Assembly (NCBI GenBank): GCA_032622095.1
Contig: CP136061.1
Span: 220,133,148-220,197,147 of the forward strand
Source of the DNA: Siphonodentalium dalli
Lineage: Eukaryota > Mollusca > Scaphopoda > Gadilida > Siphonodentaliidae
Reading direction: 5' to 3'
Length of the DNA: 64,000 nt
Under the pieces are notes generated by a model. That model ran no database searches and was not told the origin of the DNA. It saw nothing but the letters and a program-made list of their open reading frames with translations. Below are positions 21,813 to 33,031 of this stretch, piece after piece (position 1 is the stretch's first letter; each line of letters opens with the position of its first letter). Made by a program: the position numbers and the translations under genes.

Positions 21813-22869
21813 AACATGTACACTAACAAAGAAATACATTCCATGCTTCGTTTGTTGAATGCTATGAAGTTCCCCGTCAGAACATAACAAAGTACCCATA
21901 TTTTAAACGGGTGGAATATAATATCTACGTGCGTGGCCAGAGTAGAAATTAACGACATGATCTAATAGTTGTCGACTATTCCTATATTCTATAAGAGAGA
22001 GATAAATATATTCAGCACATGCTTTGGAAACAGACAATCGTACATTTTACTACCGTATATAGTCTTGAAATACAAAGGCATCTCAACATAATTAGTTATT
22101 ATGATATTATTATTATGTTCCTGTCTAACCCCCGCTTGTACTAGATGCAATTTTAAAATAACCACCAAATTATTGTCAACAATCAGGGACCATTGTTATC
22201 ACAGGGACAAATAAGATCTAACAGAAATGCAGGCATCGCGAATCTAAAAAAGATAACGACGCTGGAAAAGCTTGCGCGGACAAATACGTTATATCAAAAT
22301 GGCGCCGCTTCCGGTCGAGATTGGCAGGGCGCTTATTGCCAGAAGTCGAGCGGAATTTGAAAATTCCAGCCCTGTTTATAAACAGGCACACGCGCAACGT
22401 GAGATAAATTTTAAAAGTAGTTTTTCTGAGGCGAAATTTATTGTTGACTTTAATGAAACCGTCGTAGCTTTCTGTTTTTGTTTGCAACTGATTGCTTAGT
22501 AGTTCTAGTATGTGGCAGCTTCGACTGCTCGCTATTGGTGCTATTGTCTGAGTCTGACATGGAACTAATTTTACATGATGTTGGCCTTTTACCTGGCGTT
22601 CTCAAATTTTATATGTCAATACAACGAATATTGGATATTTATTTTCACTGCAGTAATTTTATTATTTTACTAAAATTCAGCATCAGCCATGTACACAGAT
22701 AATAAATTTTGATGGTGCGATATCTATGGCAGTATCACAGTAATCGTTTGTGCACAAGACGAGTTGCTGCTCGCCGTAAAAAAAATTATGCTCCCACCAA
22801 AATCGAGTTGTTGTTCAAGACACCATATTGGATTCCCTACCTCTCCTATAACGGAGTTTACTGACTCCA
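21813..22869. other. Intergenic DNA with an R1-related module
   Basis: 21815-21965 (AAAGAAATACATTCCATGC ... CCAGAGTAGAAATTAACGACATGATCTA) is a diverged relative of part of R1 in reverse orientation and of 62765-62945. The rest, including a CpG-richer patch at 22255-22460, carries no recognisable gene. Confidence 0.45.
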
Positions 22870-24905
22870 ATGCCAGATTCGTCATCTCCGGTTTAAACCC
22901 GTTTTAAACCTACATTGGCATCCAGCCAAACCGGGTCTAAGGGGGCGATTTTGTCGTTCAGCTACCAAATAATTGACAACTCGATTTGGTGATATGAGCA
23001 TACAGTCAAACTATCCCTTACCTATCGGAACAAAAGATAAGCCGATATAATGGTTATTGACATGTCATAAATTATCGCGAACGCGTGCACGCTTATTGGA
23101 TTTATTGATTGAGAAATAAGTATCGCTCATGGACCATTAAATCCGATCTCTTTGTGGGTTTAAATCAAACTGACAAGTGGCATGTCTCTCAACACAAGTT
23201 TCATGCGCTGGTTATCACTTTGTGATATATATTCTGCAAGATGCTTTACCCGCAAAGACAAAAATTGTTGTATTTACATATATATCTATATACATTAAAG
23301 GGTATAGGAGCTGTATATATGTATGCCCGTATGTTCGCAACTGTTCTAAAACTGATTTAAAAATAAGAAAAATTTAATTTTTAAAAAATGAAAAAAATGT
23401 GTTGTTAAATTGAGTAAGGAGTTGTATCTAACAAGAAACAATACGATAAACGTGAACGAGTGGAGAGCGAAAGGGATCATTTTTATTAACGATCTTTGCA
23501 TAGCCGATGACCAATTTCATTCAGTTGAATCGCTGAGATCGAATTTTGGTGTATCAACAAACTTTGTTACACTACTAGGAATTAGAAGACAAGTAATGAC
23601 TCTCGTAATTTAAATTTGCCTCTACGAAAAATTCATGGGCCGATAATTCCAAACAATATTTCATTACTGATTCGCCAAAACCAGGGAGGGAGGTACTTCT
23701 ATGACACATTCATCACGGAAAATATAAACACTGTATCGTCATTCATTCGTAAATGGAACAACGATTTAAGCATGAACCTCCCATGGAAGCAAATACTATC
23801 GAACCCTTTCAAACTACTACCAGATATTAAATTCCGCTGGTTTCAATACCGTATAATAACTATAGGATCATCGGAACGAATAAACTACTGAAAAACATGC
23901 GCATAATAACAGATGGATCATGCCAGAGATGTCATGCAAACGACGAAACTATTATTCACATTTTCTTCGATTGTCCTATGGTAAAGTCTTTTTTAAATGA
24001 TGTTGAAGCTTGGTTCGCAAAATCCGGTATATATATTTCCACATCAAAGGAAAGTTTGCTCCTACCACCCACAGCATGCAATAAAAACAAAATAACTACC
24101 ACACTGATCACACTATTGAAGTACTATATCTATAAAACAAAGTTCACCCGGATGTCTTGTCTTTAAAGTCACTTATTTTGGAAATTAAGAATAGATGTAT
24201 AATTGAACGGATTATAGCACTTAACAATGACCATATCCACGAATCCGACTATGAGTGGTATCCAGTTATGATAGCAGTCAACGAAATGTAGTAATCATAT
24301 GAATAGTGTACGAATGAGCCAATGTCTCCCATTAGATTTGTGTTTGCATACAAAATAGAACATGATACAGTGATACGAATAATACATTTATATATCTATA
24401 TATCAATACAACCGTACAATATTATTTTACTTCAACTAACTTCTTGATTTATTTTACTTCATGTCATTAGAGGCAACGCATGAGAATAGTCCATTAAGTT
24501 AACTGTTAAAAGAGCAGACCACGTTTACGAATTATTGTGAAAACAAATGAGCACACCCCCCTCCCCCACACCCACCCAACACCTTCTTCATATTTCTAAA
24601 TTATATTTCTGATTGATATTATCATGTAAAGACATGTGTCAATATAGTTTGTAAACGCATTGCTATATGATTTGTATCTTGGAGTTAATATGTAAATAAA
24701 GATATTGAATTTTTTTTTTTTAATTTATATTAATATTTGTTTGTTTTAAATTTAATTAAATTGTTTTAATTAAAATGTTCAAATGATCAAAATGTGCGCC
24801 AATGTGACGCAGTCTCCTGTAGCACGAAGGGGCCGCAGGCCCCTCTGACACTGAATAATGGCTCCATAATCGAGTCAATCCTGGACCAAGATGTCAGTCA
24901 ACCTC
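22870..24905 (+). repeat. R2 repeat, copy 1 (contains LINE remnant)
   Basis: 22870-23310 (CATCTCCGGTTTAAACC ... AAGGGTATAGGAGC) and 24712-24905 (TTTATATTAATATTTG ... CAATCCTGGACCAAGA) recur together at 62050-62705. The intervening 1.4 kb of LINE sequence is absent there, except for a short ACAAGAAACAATA. The R2 body includes CGCGAACGCGTGCACG and TATCGCTCATGGACCATTAA. Confidence 0.85.
23410..24295 (+). pseudogene. L1/Tx1-like LINE ORF2 C-terminus, frameshifted
   Basis: Three successive frames (23410-23613, 23616-23891, 23897-24166) join into one protein-like tail. It has FIRKWNNDLSMNLPW, FRWFQYRIITIGSSERINY, then a zinc knuckle C-X2-C-X8-H-X4-C in CQRCHANDETIIHIFFDCP, and a tail ending near 24290. 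This arrangement, a WFQYRI helix followed by a CCHC knuckle, is the C-terminus of L1-group ORF2 proteins. At least two frameshifts make it non-functional. Only the 3' end is present (ordinary 5' truncation). An AATAAA-containing 3' region ends in a T-rich tract at about 24711. Confidence 0.75.
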
Positions 24906-25480
24906 GTCTACAGCTTAGAGCTGGCTGTGGTAAGACAATCAAATGGTAAATATGAGTGAAACTGTGAAGCCGCCCATAGGAGCTCTGTCGGATTTGCCGG
25001 ACAATTTCGATAAAATCTGTTTTAATTCGGTGGGAACATATTTAAAATTCCGTCAGCAAGGTTTCAGATACTATAGCGAAGGTTATGTCCACAACGTCAT
25101 GGCTGCTCGTTTGAATTTTTTCATTGTAACGTAAATTTCTTCAAAACTAGTTTGACCATAACGGCATTTTGTAGCTAAATGACGATATAAACGTAAGAAT
25201 CAACATTTATTATCACCACCTAAATTTATTGTGTTTGTCAACACAAATTAGCATAAGTCTGGTTGGTGTATAAACAATATTTATTTTTTTAAATCAAATA
25301 AAAAACACAAACACAATACAATACAAATATAGAGCAGTCTGTTTGGGTCACCTAATCGCATTTCGATTCGCCCTATAGACATAATCGGGCCCAATGCTGC
25401 GGATACACACCGATTCTGTATTGGTAATTTATATCTATAAATTATTTTAAACGCGCTAATTACCTTTACTCATGCCCCAA
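24906..25480. other. AT-rich intergenic DNA
   Basis: Short chance frame at 24943-25134. Two AACACAAA-rich stretches at 25230-25325. No supported feature. Confidence 0.4.
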
Positions 25481-25487
25481 TTCCAAA

Positions 25488-28400
25488 ATGTTATATTTGG
25501 GGGATTTACTTTGTGAAATACATACAACCCCCAGCCCTCCCCAACAAGCTTGTCATCTGAGAATTTTGTTGTTTAGTGTATGTAATGGAAATCCTTTGCG
25601 TAACCTTTGCGCTGGCAGAAAAGCAACTTGTGTTCCTGCCACTGGTGGTGAGGGCACGTCTATTGATTATGTGTTGTATTCACAGAGAGACATTTATATG
25701 ACTCTCGTGCATGCTGAAATTCTTGATGATGACGTTACTGATATTTCTAACCATAGACCAATTGTATGTTTATTCAGATGTGACATTCAAGCCGACAGTT
25801 CCAAACGGGGATCTAACTCTACCCCCTTGTATAACTGGAAGAAATTTAGATCCTCACCAAACTTAATGAGTCAGTATAAATATACTCTAGCATCGCTTCT
25901 TCCACAAAGCTATAACATAAATAGCAGAGGCGATGTAGACGCTCTTTATAATAATATTATTTCAGCTATTCAGCGAGCGTCGAGTGAAATAATTCCACAA
26001 AAAACCTTCAAAAGTCACCTCAAACCGTTTTGGAACAGTCACTTGAAGGACTTGCACGCTCATATGACAACAAGCAGACAGAATTGGATCACTGCTGGTA
26101 GACCTCGGGAAGTTGATAATGCTTTATATGTAGAATATAAGTCTAGAAAATGCGCCTTCAGACGGGAGTTTAGGCAATGCTGCAATCAACATTTGAGTGA
26201 TCGTAGCAATGAGCTAGACACCGCTGCTGAAGTAGATCAAGGGTCATTCTTTAAAATAATAAATTCTAGGCGAAATTATGAGAATAGACCAAACAAGATT
26301 TTTGAATACAACGGGGCAACTTTAAGAAATTCCTCAGAAATATCAGATGGGTGGGCCGACTACTTTGAGTCACTATACAAACCCTTGGTACACGATAGCT
26401 TTGACGAGAACCACCTTCAAATTGTGAACGACACCGTCGCAGACCTCGCCAATGGCCAATACTGTAAAACGGGGAGTAACTCTAAATATGTCACTGAACC
26501 TGTACTTGAAGATGAAGTCGAGAACACGCTCAAAACACTCAACTTGAACAAAGCTTCGGGGTGGGATAATGTTTATAATGAACACTTGGTCCTTGGTGGT
26601 ACAGCATTGATCAAATGCCTAACTGCACTATTGACGGGTATCATGATGTTTTCTCATATACCAGAACCGGCTAAGATTGGGATAATCGTTCCTCTGTACA
26701 AAGGAGGCAACAAACCCCGAAAGTTATTTGACAGCTATCGGGCGATAACCCTGCTCCCTGCCATTTACAAATTGCTCGAAAAAATAATTTTATTAAGACT
26801 AGAGTATCGTGTTCCTGATATGATCAAAGTACATGCATTGCAACACGGCTTCCAGAAGGGTATCAACTGTCTCATGGACTCGTTTCTTATATACGAATCT
26901 AAAGAATTTGCATCAGAAAACGACAGTAAGTTGTTCACATGTTTCCTTGATGTCCAGAAGGCATTTGATACCGTATGGATAAATGGTCTTCTCTATAAAC
27001 TTCATCTCCTCGGTTTTGATGAGAAAATATGGCTACTGTTTCATCAAATGCTTACAGGTACTTCTTGTCATGTAAAATATGGGAATTGTCAGTCCAGAAA
27101 ATTTCAAATAGAGCAGGGAACAAAACAAGGGGGCGTCATTTCACCTCTGTTCTACATGCTCTTCGTTGATCAGCTCTTAACAGAGCTTGCAAATTCGGGA
27201 GCAGGACTAAATATGTTCTCTATAAATTGTTCATGCCCGACACAAGCCGATGATATGACATTGATCTCTGTTTCGGAAAATGGCCTGCAGCACTTAATGA
27301 ATATATGCACAAACTACAGTCGCAAATGGAGATATAAATATAATGAACAAAAGACAGTAGTTATTGTCTTCAATGAAAGCAAGAACGAGCACACTAAGGC
27401 TAGTTGTAATAGGGCATGGACTCTTTGTGGAAAACAACTGTCTGAGGTAGAGAGTTTGGTTCACTTAGGCGTCCCTATACACAAGTTCAATCACAAAGGT
27501 AACGCCATAGACGTAATAAAAACAAAACTCAGATCTAGCTATTTCTCACTGTCGAACATAGGTATGTATGCAGGTGGTATAACCCCAACAAGCAGTAGTA
27601 AATTATACACATCCATCGTTTTACCAAGGGGCCTCTTCGGATGCGAACTTCTGTGTGGTATGACTGATTCAGATATTTTGTCTCTGGAAAGAACGCACCG
27701 ATTTTGTCTTAAAAAGATTCAAGGTCTTCATTATCAAACACGTACCAACATCGCAGAAGGGTTAATGGGTATCGGAAACGCTCAAAGTTTTATTGACAAA
27801 AAGAAGCTCCTATTTTTCAGCAGTTTGTGTACTCTCAGTACAGAGAAGGCAGCCAAATCTGTATTCTTGCTAAGGCTGCACTCTTTCTTCATAACTGGTG
27901 TTTCTAAGTATTCATTCATTGCCGACATTGTAGATATCATAGAGAGCCACCAGTTGATGCCATACCTTACCAATTATGTATCTCATAGTGATTTCCCAAC
28001 AAAGCAGATTTGGAAAGGTATAGTGCGCAAGGCAATTTCCGATTATACAGAATCCGAATGGGAAAGCGCGGCGAGCGACAAATCACTCCATCGCTTTCAT
28101 AACATACACCCAAAGTTAACTGTTTCTCACCTGTGGCGCTGCTGTCGAAAATTCCCAAGACACAAAATAGCATACCTGACTGTGGCTGGAATCATAGCTT
28201 GTACTGGGTCCGTATCACTAACTTGTAGCAAGTGTGGTGGGGATTACGATGATCTCCCCTTACATGTTATTATGAACTGCCCAGCGATTGCGAAATACCG
28301 CAATGATATATGGTATGAACTGATGAATAAATTCGATATTCCATGTATTCTAAAACTTGATAGCCTCAGTCCAGACATCCAATTAAATGTTTTCCTCACT

Positions 28401-28541
28401 GCACGGCCAAGAGAATTGTTCGATATCGTTCGTGAAGCTGACAAGTTCACAGACTTCATGGTCTGTAGCACATATTGCCTGTGGCATGCTTATCACACAA
28501 TTCAGACAAGTCTAATCGACAACGCGGACGTTAAGTTATAA
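25488..28541 (+). CDS. LINE-B ORF2: endonuclease remnant plus intact reverse transcriptase
   Basis: Open frame of 1017 codons without a stop. The first ~30 residues are probably flank read through: LINE homology begins around 25580, with CVPATGGEGTSIDYVL and SNHRPI, the end of the APE endonuclease (5'-truncated). The RT follows: NKASGWDNV, the YKGGNKPRK to LLEKIILLRLE region, motif A with D488 in FLDVQKAFDTVW, motif B TKQGGVISPLFYML, and motif C with D588-D589 in QADDMTLIS. The C-terminus carries a knuckle C913-X2-C916-X9-H926-X4-C931. The closest relative in the window is LINE-A at 5.3 kb; both fit the CR1/jockey group. The lack of any stop or frameshift across the RT implies recent insertion, but without a full endonuclease, ORF1 or promoter it is unlikely to be autonomous. 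Confidence 0.9.
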   Translation: MLYLGDLLCEIHTTPSPPQQACHLRILLFSVCNGNPLRNLCAGRKATCVPATGGEGTSIDYVLYSQRDIYMTLVHAEILDDDVTDISNHRPIVCLFRCDIQADSSKRGSNSTPLYNWKKFRSSPNLMSQYKYTLASLLPQSYNINSRGDVDALYNNIISAIQRASSEIIPQKTFKSHLKPFWNSHLKDLHAHMTTSRQNWITAGRPREVDNALYVEYKSRKCAFRREFRQCCNQHLSDRSNELDTAAEVDQGSFFKIINSRRNYENRPNKIFEYNGATLRNSSEISDGWADYFESLYKPLVHDSFDENHLQIVNDTVADLANGQYCKTGSNSKYVTEPVLEDEVENTLKTLNLNKASGWDNVYNEHLVLGGTALIKCLTALLTGIMMFSHIPEPAKIGIIVPLYKGGNKPRKLFDSYRAITLLPAIYKLLEKIILLRLEYRVPDMIKVHALQHGFQKGINCLMDSFLIYESKEFASENDSKLFTCFLDVQKAFDTVWINGLLYKLHLLGFDEKIWLLFHQMLTGTSCHVKYGNCQSRKFQIEQGTKQGGVISPLFYMLFVDQLLTELANSGAGLNMFSINCSCPTQADDMTLISVSENGLQHLMNICTNYSRKWRYKYNEQKTVVIVFNESKNEHTKASCNRAWTLCGKQLSEVESLVHLGVPIHKFNHKGNAIDVIKTKLRSSYFSLSNIGMYAGGITPTSSSKLYTSIVLPRGLFGCELLCGMTDSDILSLERTHRFCLKKIQGLHYQTRTNIAEGLMGIGNAQSFIDKKKLLFFSSLCTLSTEKAAKSVFLLRLHSFFITGVSKYSFIADIVDIIESHQLMPYLTNYVSHSDFPTKQIWKGIVRKAISDYTESEWESAASDKSLHRFHNIHPKLTVSHLWRCCRKFPRHKIAYLTVAGIIACTGSVSLTCSKCGGDYDDLPLHVIMNCPAIAKYRNDIWYELMNKFDIPCILKLDSLSPDIQLNVFLTARPRELFDIVREADKFTDFMVCSTYCLWHAYHTIQTSLIDNADVKL

Positions 28542-29336
28542 GAACAACAGCTAAGAAACTCAACATAACATTGATTGCATAGTACAAAATCTAATACATG
28601 TGTCTAAATACTATTTAATGTTCATGAACCATACATTGAATATGCATATATGCATCTGTATACATACAGTCAATTAGTATAACTGTCTACCTGTCTGTGT
28701 GTCAGTAGACTCCAGTATTCAAGATGTGTATATGTGCTTGTGTTTATACGCTTATAGCCTGCGGGTGGTCTGCTGTGTGTATGTGTGTGTGGCGATGGGC
28801 CATGCGTCTGTGCGATGTATGTTTGTCTGCGCGCTGTGTGTGTGTATACTTATATGTATATATATATATATGTGTGTATGTATGTGTGTATGTATGTATG
28901 TGTATATGTATGTATATATATGTATGTATGTATGTGCATGTATATGTATATGTGTGTATATATGTATATATATATATGTGTATATATATATAGCACCGTG
29001 GCATGTGAGCACATGTATATGTATTACTTGTATTTTTTATGCATGTGTGAATATCTGTCTGTGTGTGAGTATGGATATGTATGTGTGCACATTGAATGTA
29101 TTAGTGTGGGATTTGCATGTATGATGGCGTGCGAGTATGCACGATGGGTGTCTGTAAGTATCAATATATACATGGGTGTATGTATGTGTGCGTATGCTTG
29201 CTGAGCTCTTAGCGACTATTCTTTGTTGTTATGTCCACTGTATATATGTTTACTGTTCTTGTATTATTTGAATTTCCTTTTGTCAATTTATATTATTCAT
29301 AACTCTCCGTGAATGGAGGAAATAAAGATATATATA
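25580..29336 (+). mobile_element. LINE-B, 5'-truncated non-LTR retrotransposon
   Basis: Spans the ORF2 above plus a ~790-bp 3' UTR rich in TGTATG/TGTGTA microsatellite. It ends with GGAGGAAATAAAGATATATATATA, that is AATAAA followed by a short TA-repeat tail. 5' truncation and a simple-repeat tail are typical of target-primed reverse transcription. I could not identify a flanking duplication. Confidence 0.8.
28780..29005. repeat. TGTATG/TGTGTA-type microsatellite in LINE-B 3' UTR
   Basis: Alternating purine-pyrimidine tract of TGTG, TGTA and TATA steps, densest at 28850-28990. It creates long overlapping chance frames (cysteine/tyrosine/valine-only translations) on both strands, which are not genes. 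Confidence 0.85.
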
Positions 29337-29564
29337 TAAGTGACACTCTCGTTATTTGGCAGACTCATTAACAAAGGTGATTAGCATGACATGGATCCGG
29401 TTAAACATGGTTTTATTGGGCCGGGACTGAGACCCCATTTTGCACATAATTACATCATTACGTAATCCTATAATCAGTTGCAGCTCACGAACTGTGAACA
29501 CACCTCATATGAACTGCTTACTCAAATTTTCTAGCAGTCAGATATAAGAACACAATAACTATTC

Positions 29565-30310
29565 AATTACAAGAAAACCCGCGAAAACAAAACAAAATCA
29601 CATTTAATGTTTTAAGTTATTTCCTTCATAAAAAGAATCTTCGTGATAATGAACCCTCCCAATACTTTAGAATATAGAATTAAAATAACAAAAACCTTCG
29701 GAATACAGAACCTTCGGAATAACGAACGTTCTAATTGGTGAACATTCGGAATAGCGAACATTCAGAGAAATTTCGGAATAGTGGAAATTCTGGATAGTGA
29801 ACCTTCGGATTAGAGACATGCCCCCAATATTCATATTATATGCCCAGAGTTCAAAGGTATGGGCCCATAAAATCCTAAATTTGGCCCTTAAAATATTGAA
29901 CTCCAAATCGGAGCCCACACAGAACATCACTTAAGTCAACTGTACCTGTGTCATGTCCCAATGCGGGAGGGTCCACAATATACCACAACATTCATATTAT
30001 ATGCCAAGAATTCAAAAGTATGGGCCCACGTAATGACATTAAATCTCAAGAAAACCCGCGAAAACAAAACAAAATCACATTTAATGTTCTAAGTTAAGTT
30101 ATTTCCTCCTGTATCTGTATCGGTATGCGCGCAGGATCAGTTCGGATGTGAGCGCACACTCCGTAAAAAGAATCTGTGATAATGAACCCTCTCAAATTAG
30201 TCTCAATACTTTAGAATATAGAATTAACCTAAGAATAACAAAAACCTTCGGAATAGAGAACCTTCGGAATAGCGGACCTTCGGGATAGCGAACCTTCATA
30301 ATAGAAACAT
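29565..30310. repeat. R3: ~480-bp direct repeat with ACCTTCGGAATAGCGA units
   Basis: 29565-29760 and 30045-30300 share AAGAAAACCCGCGAAAACAA, CACATTTAATGTT, GATAATGAACCCTC and ACTTTAGAATATAGAATTAA. Within each copy the 16-bp phrase ACCTTCGGAATAGCGA repeats imperfectly four to six times. The phrase ATTCATATTATATGCC...AATTCAAA.GTATGGGCCCA also recurs (29829, 29989). Confidence 0.8.
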
Positions 30311-30369
30311 GCCCCCACAAGTACACCGGTGACGTAAACACATGTGCTAATCTTTGTTGTACTATCGTG

Positions 30370-30592
30370 ACTCTATCGGTAACCATAATAACTGTGTGGT
30401 TTAAAATGTAAAAAGTGGCACCGCTCGAGTCAGGGATGGGGGAAGCGAGGGGCACCAAAATAGATAAAAACAATATTTTTAACGCCGAATTCGACCACAT
30501 TGATACATATTCTTCTCCATGATACGCACAATTATGATAATCGTGTGCTTTATATAATCCGTCACGGCTTATAATCCATGTATGGACAATCA
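30370..30592. repeat. Helitron family B satellite fragment
   Basis: GTGTGGTTTAAAATGTAAAA, GGGGCACCAAAATAGATAAAA and TTCTTCTCCATGATACG match the 18.7-20.6 kb units. It is nearly identical to 32697-32890, including the shared non-satellite extension CCGTCACGGCTTATAATCC. Confidence 0.75.
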
Positions 30593-30899
30593 AACAGATC
30601 GGTCATTAAATAGTATATTCGTTCATAGTCCTTACTCAAGACACAACGTGTACTGTGCATAGTCTTGTACAAATTGCATGTTTTATCAAATTGGTATTTT
30701 ACGGATACGGTACATGTACGGATTCGTCGGGGAATATCTCTTATGTTGATGGTTGTTTAAAGGCACGTGAGGCCTTAGTTGTAGAAAATATTCATATTTG
30801 TTCCAATCACCGTAAAAATAAAAACATTAAAAGGCATACAGTTTCGTTCATATATACCATGACCATCGCGTAAACAGCATGTTATCATAAAGATTTACT

Positions 30900-31045
30900 A
30901 TATTTTACCTAAGCAAGAGCCTGATTGTGTTACAGAAGACAGCACAATGCTGCTGGCTAATCACACACAAATGGCATAAACGCTCTTTATACGTTCCATA
31001 TCAGGAATTCACCAACAAAGAACGCTCTTTATGTTTACCATCATA
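30900..31045. repeat. R4 dispersed repeat, inverted copy
   Basis: Reverse complement matches 8248-8398: GGTAAACATAAAGAGCGTT, TATAAAGAGCGTTTAT and CATTTGTGTGTGAT. Confidence 0.65.
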
Positions 31046-31530
31046 ATATAAACAAACACCAGAAAAGTAACTTTTTATGCTTTTGTTTACATAACAATGG
31101 TCAAATATATGACAATAACATACTGTTTATGCGATATTTCTTATTTGTATACGGACAAAGTCTGTCTACATTTTGTTGTTCTTTCTGTTTGTGGCGGTTT
31201 TTGACGGGTGGAAATATTTTCACAGGATACCCACCGCCAAGGCCAACCGTACCTTTAATGTGTTACCTCACGGAGTCGTTATAAACTGGGCATGTAGATA
31301 CCATATTGGGAGACCCAAAACTACCAAACAGTCGGGCTATCAAATATGCTATCAAACTAACGGACTGTACTGTACTCAAATGATTTGCACCCGTCTGACA
31401 CATTTATGAAAAGCTCAACAACTGTCAATTGATACAGCTGAATGAAATAAATATTAAACTGGTAAATGTAAATGCCACCATGTTAATGCGTGTACAACTC
31501 TATTTTACAGACATTAAAAATCTCACTAGG
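31046..31530. other. Intergenic DNA, nothing recognised
   Basis: 31070-31265 weakly resembles 8395-8562. No supported gene. Confidence 0.4.
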
Positions 31531-31532
31531 CA

Positions 31533-32086
31533 CAGGGGGGGGGGGGGGGGGGGGGTCGGAAAAAATTTCAGGCACGTATGGCATTTTTTCCCTTTCGATC
31601 ATTTTTTGTACCCACCCACCCCCACCGCCAATTTTTTTTCCGTTTTCGGCAGTTTTTTCCGACCATTTTTTTTACACCCACCCCCCCTTTTAACACTAAA
31701 ACAGAGATTTGCGGGGGGAAATTCACTGTATATGAATTTCTGTGCATACTATTTATCATGGATGTTAACATGGACATGTAAATAGGAATGAGTCATTTTG
31801 AGGTCATTCGGCCAAAAAAACATGGCTGCCAGCGGCCATCTTGGATTTCAAAATTTGCAACAAAATACAACACGATAACTGCCTGCAGTCAGTTTACAGT
31901 TATAATTACATTATTTCTCTCATTCAAAGTGGGTTTGAAGCCCAACTCATTGCTAAAACACTAAAAAACAAGCAGGAAATTATTTTTTTAGTTGCGGAAA
32001 AAATTGCTTGTTGGTGGCTTTGACCACCCACCCACCCCGGCATACGTGCCGGAAAATTTGTGTTCACCCCTCCCCCCCCCCCCCTG
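31533..32086. mobile_element. Possible hAT-type MITE with G-tract ends
   Basis: Starts CA followed by a run of about 21 G and ends with a C run then CCCCTG. Just inside, AAATTT.AGGCACGTATGGC on the left pairs with GCATACGTGCCGGAAAATTT on the right. CAGGGG...CCCCTG ends suit hAT elements. The flanking octamers (ACTAGGCA, CTAGGGAC) are similar but not a clean duplication. Confidence 0.45.
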
Positions 32087-32439
32087 CTAGGGACACTATT
32101 TTCTGACAGTTGTTTTTTGGCAATGTTACAAGAAGCAGACATCTTAACCAGAATGGACTATTTATTTATGATTGGGGTGGCTGTCTTCATATTATGTTTT
32201 CTCTGTCACCCGCATTGAGACGGCGTAGTTAATGCACTAGTTTAATTACTAGCATAGTGCTACTATTGATAGTATATATTGATATGCGATCAATTGCTAT
32301 TGTTACCAAAGAGATGACTTGCCTAACATATACGACATATGAAGAGGGAATTTACTATTTACACTGAGGTAATTTTCACCTTTGGATGACATACACTAAT
32401 GTGAGCATGCGCATGAGGTCAATGGTGTAGGCTGAAGTT

Positions 32440-33031
32440 TTCGAACGTTTTGTCGCCGATTTCCAACAAACTTATACATAATCATCTCCGTGATATGATT
32501 AGTTTAATGGTGTGGGTTAAAGATATCAAAACAGGCGCCATTCGAGGCAGGATCTGGCAGGGGAGGGAGTTGCACCAAATTTGATTTAAAGACTCCAAAT
32601 TGGTGCCGTTTGTGATAGAGATGGTGTGCACTTAATCTGATAAGAATGCGTTTAGTGGCCAATATATAGTCATCTCAGTGATATAATGAGTGTAACTGTG
32701 TGGTTTAAAATGTCAAAATTGGCACCGCTCGAGTCAGGGATGGGGGAAGCGAGGGGCACCAACATAAATAAAAACAATATTTTTAACGCCGAATTCGACC
32801 AAATTGATACATATTCTTCTCCATGATACGCGCAATCATGATAATCGTGTGCTTTATATAATCCGTCACGGCTTATAATCCATGTATGGAATTGTAGTTT
32901 TGTGATGACCACTTTGGTATAAAATTGATGAGAATAACACTTGAGCAAGTATATTCTCTATTCCTACCAAATGTCTACAGCAGAGGGTTTCACATCACTT
33001 TAACATGGATGATACCAGGTCACCCTGCTAG
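32440..33031 (+). mobile_element. 5'-truncated Helitron family B copy
   Basis: Satellite units (GCCGATTTCCAACAAACTT, GAGTCAGGGATGGGGGAAGC) lead to the terminus ACAGCAGAGGGTTTCACATC ... CACCCTGCTAG followed by T at 33032. The last ~100 bp match 21295-21396, confirming the family's 3' end. The 5' terminus is not visible. Confidence 0.7.

Noticed and set aside
22272-22499. 75-codon frame with an ATGGCGCC start in a CpG-richer patch, possible first exon
   Set aside because: No recognisable homology, no clear donor site and no downstream exon; too weak to annotate as a gene.
28699-29204. Overlapping long frames of Cys/Tyr/Val or Thr/His/Ile repeats on both strands
   Set aside because: Produced by the TGTATG/TGTGTA microsatellite in the LINE-B 3' UTR; present in several frames at once.
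31173-31409. 78-codon frame beginning MLFFLFVAVF that looks like a signal peptide
   Set aside because: Overlaps a region related to repeat R4 and has no similarity or splice context to support a gene.
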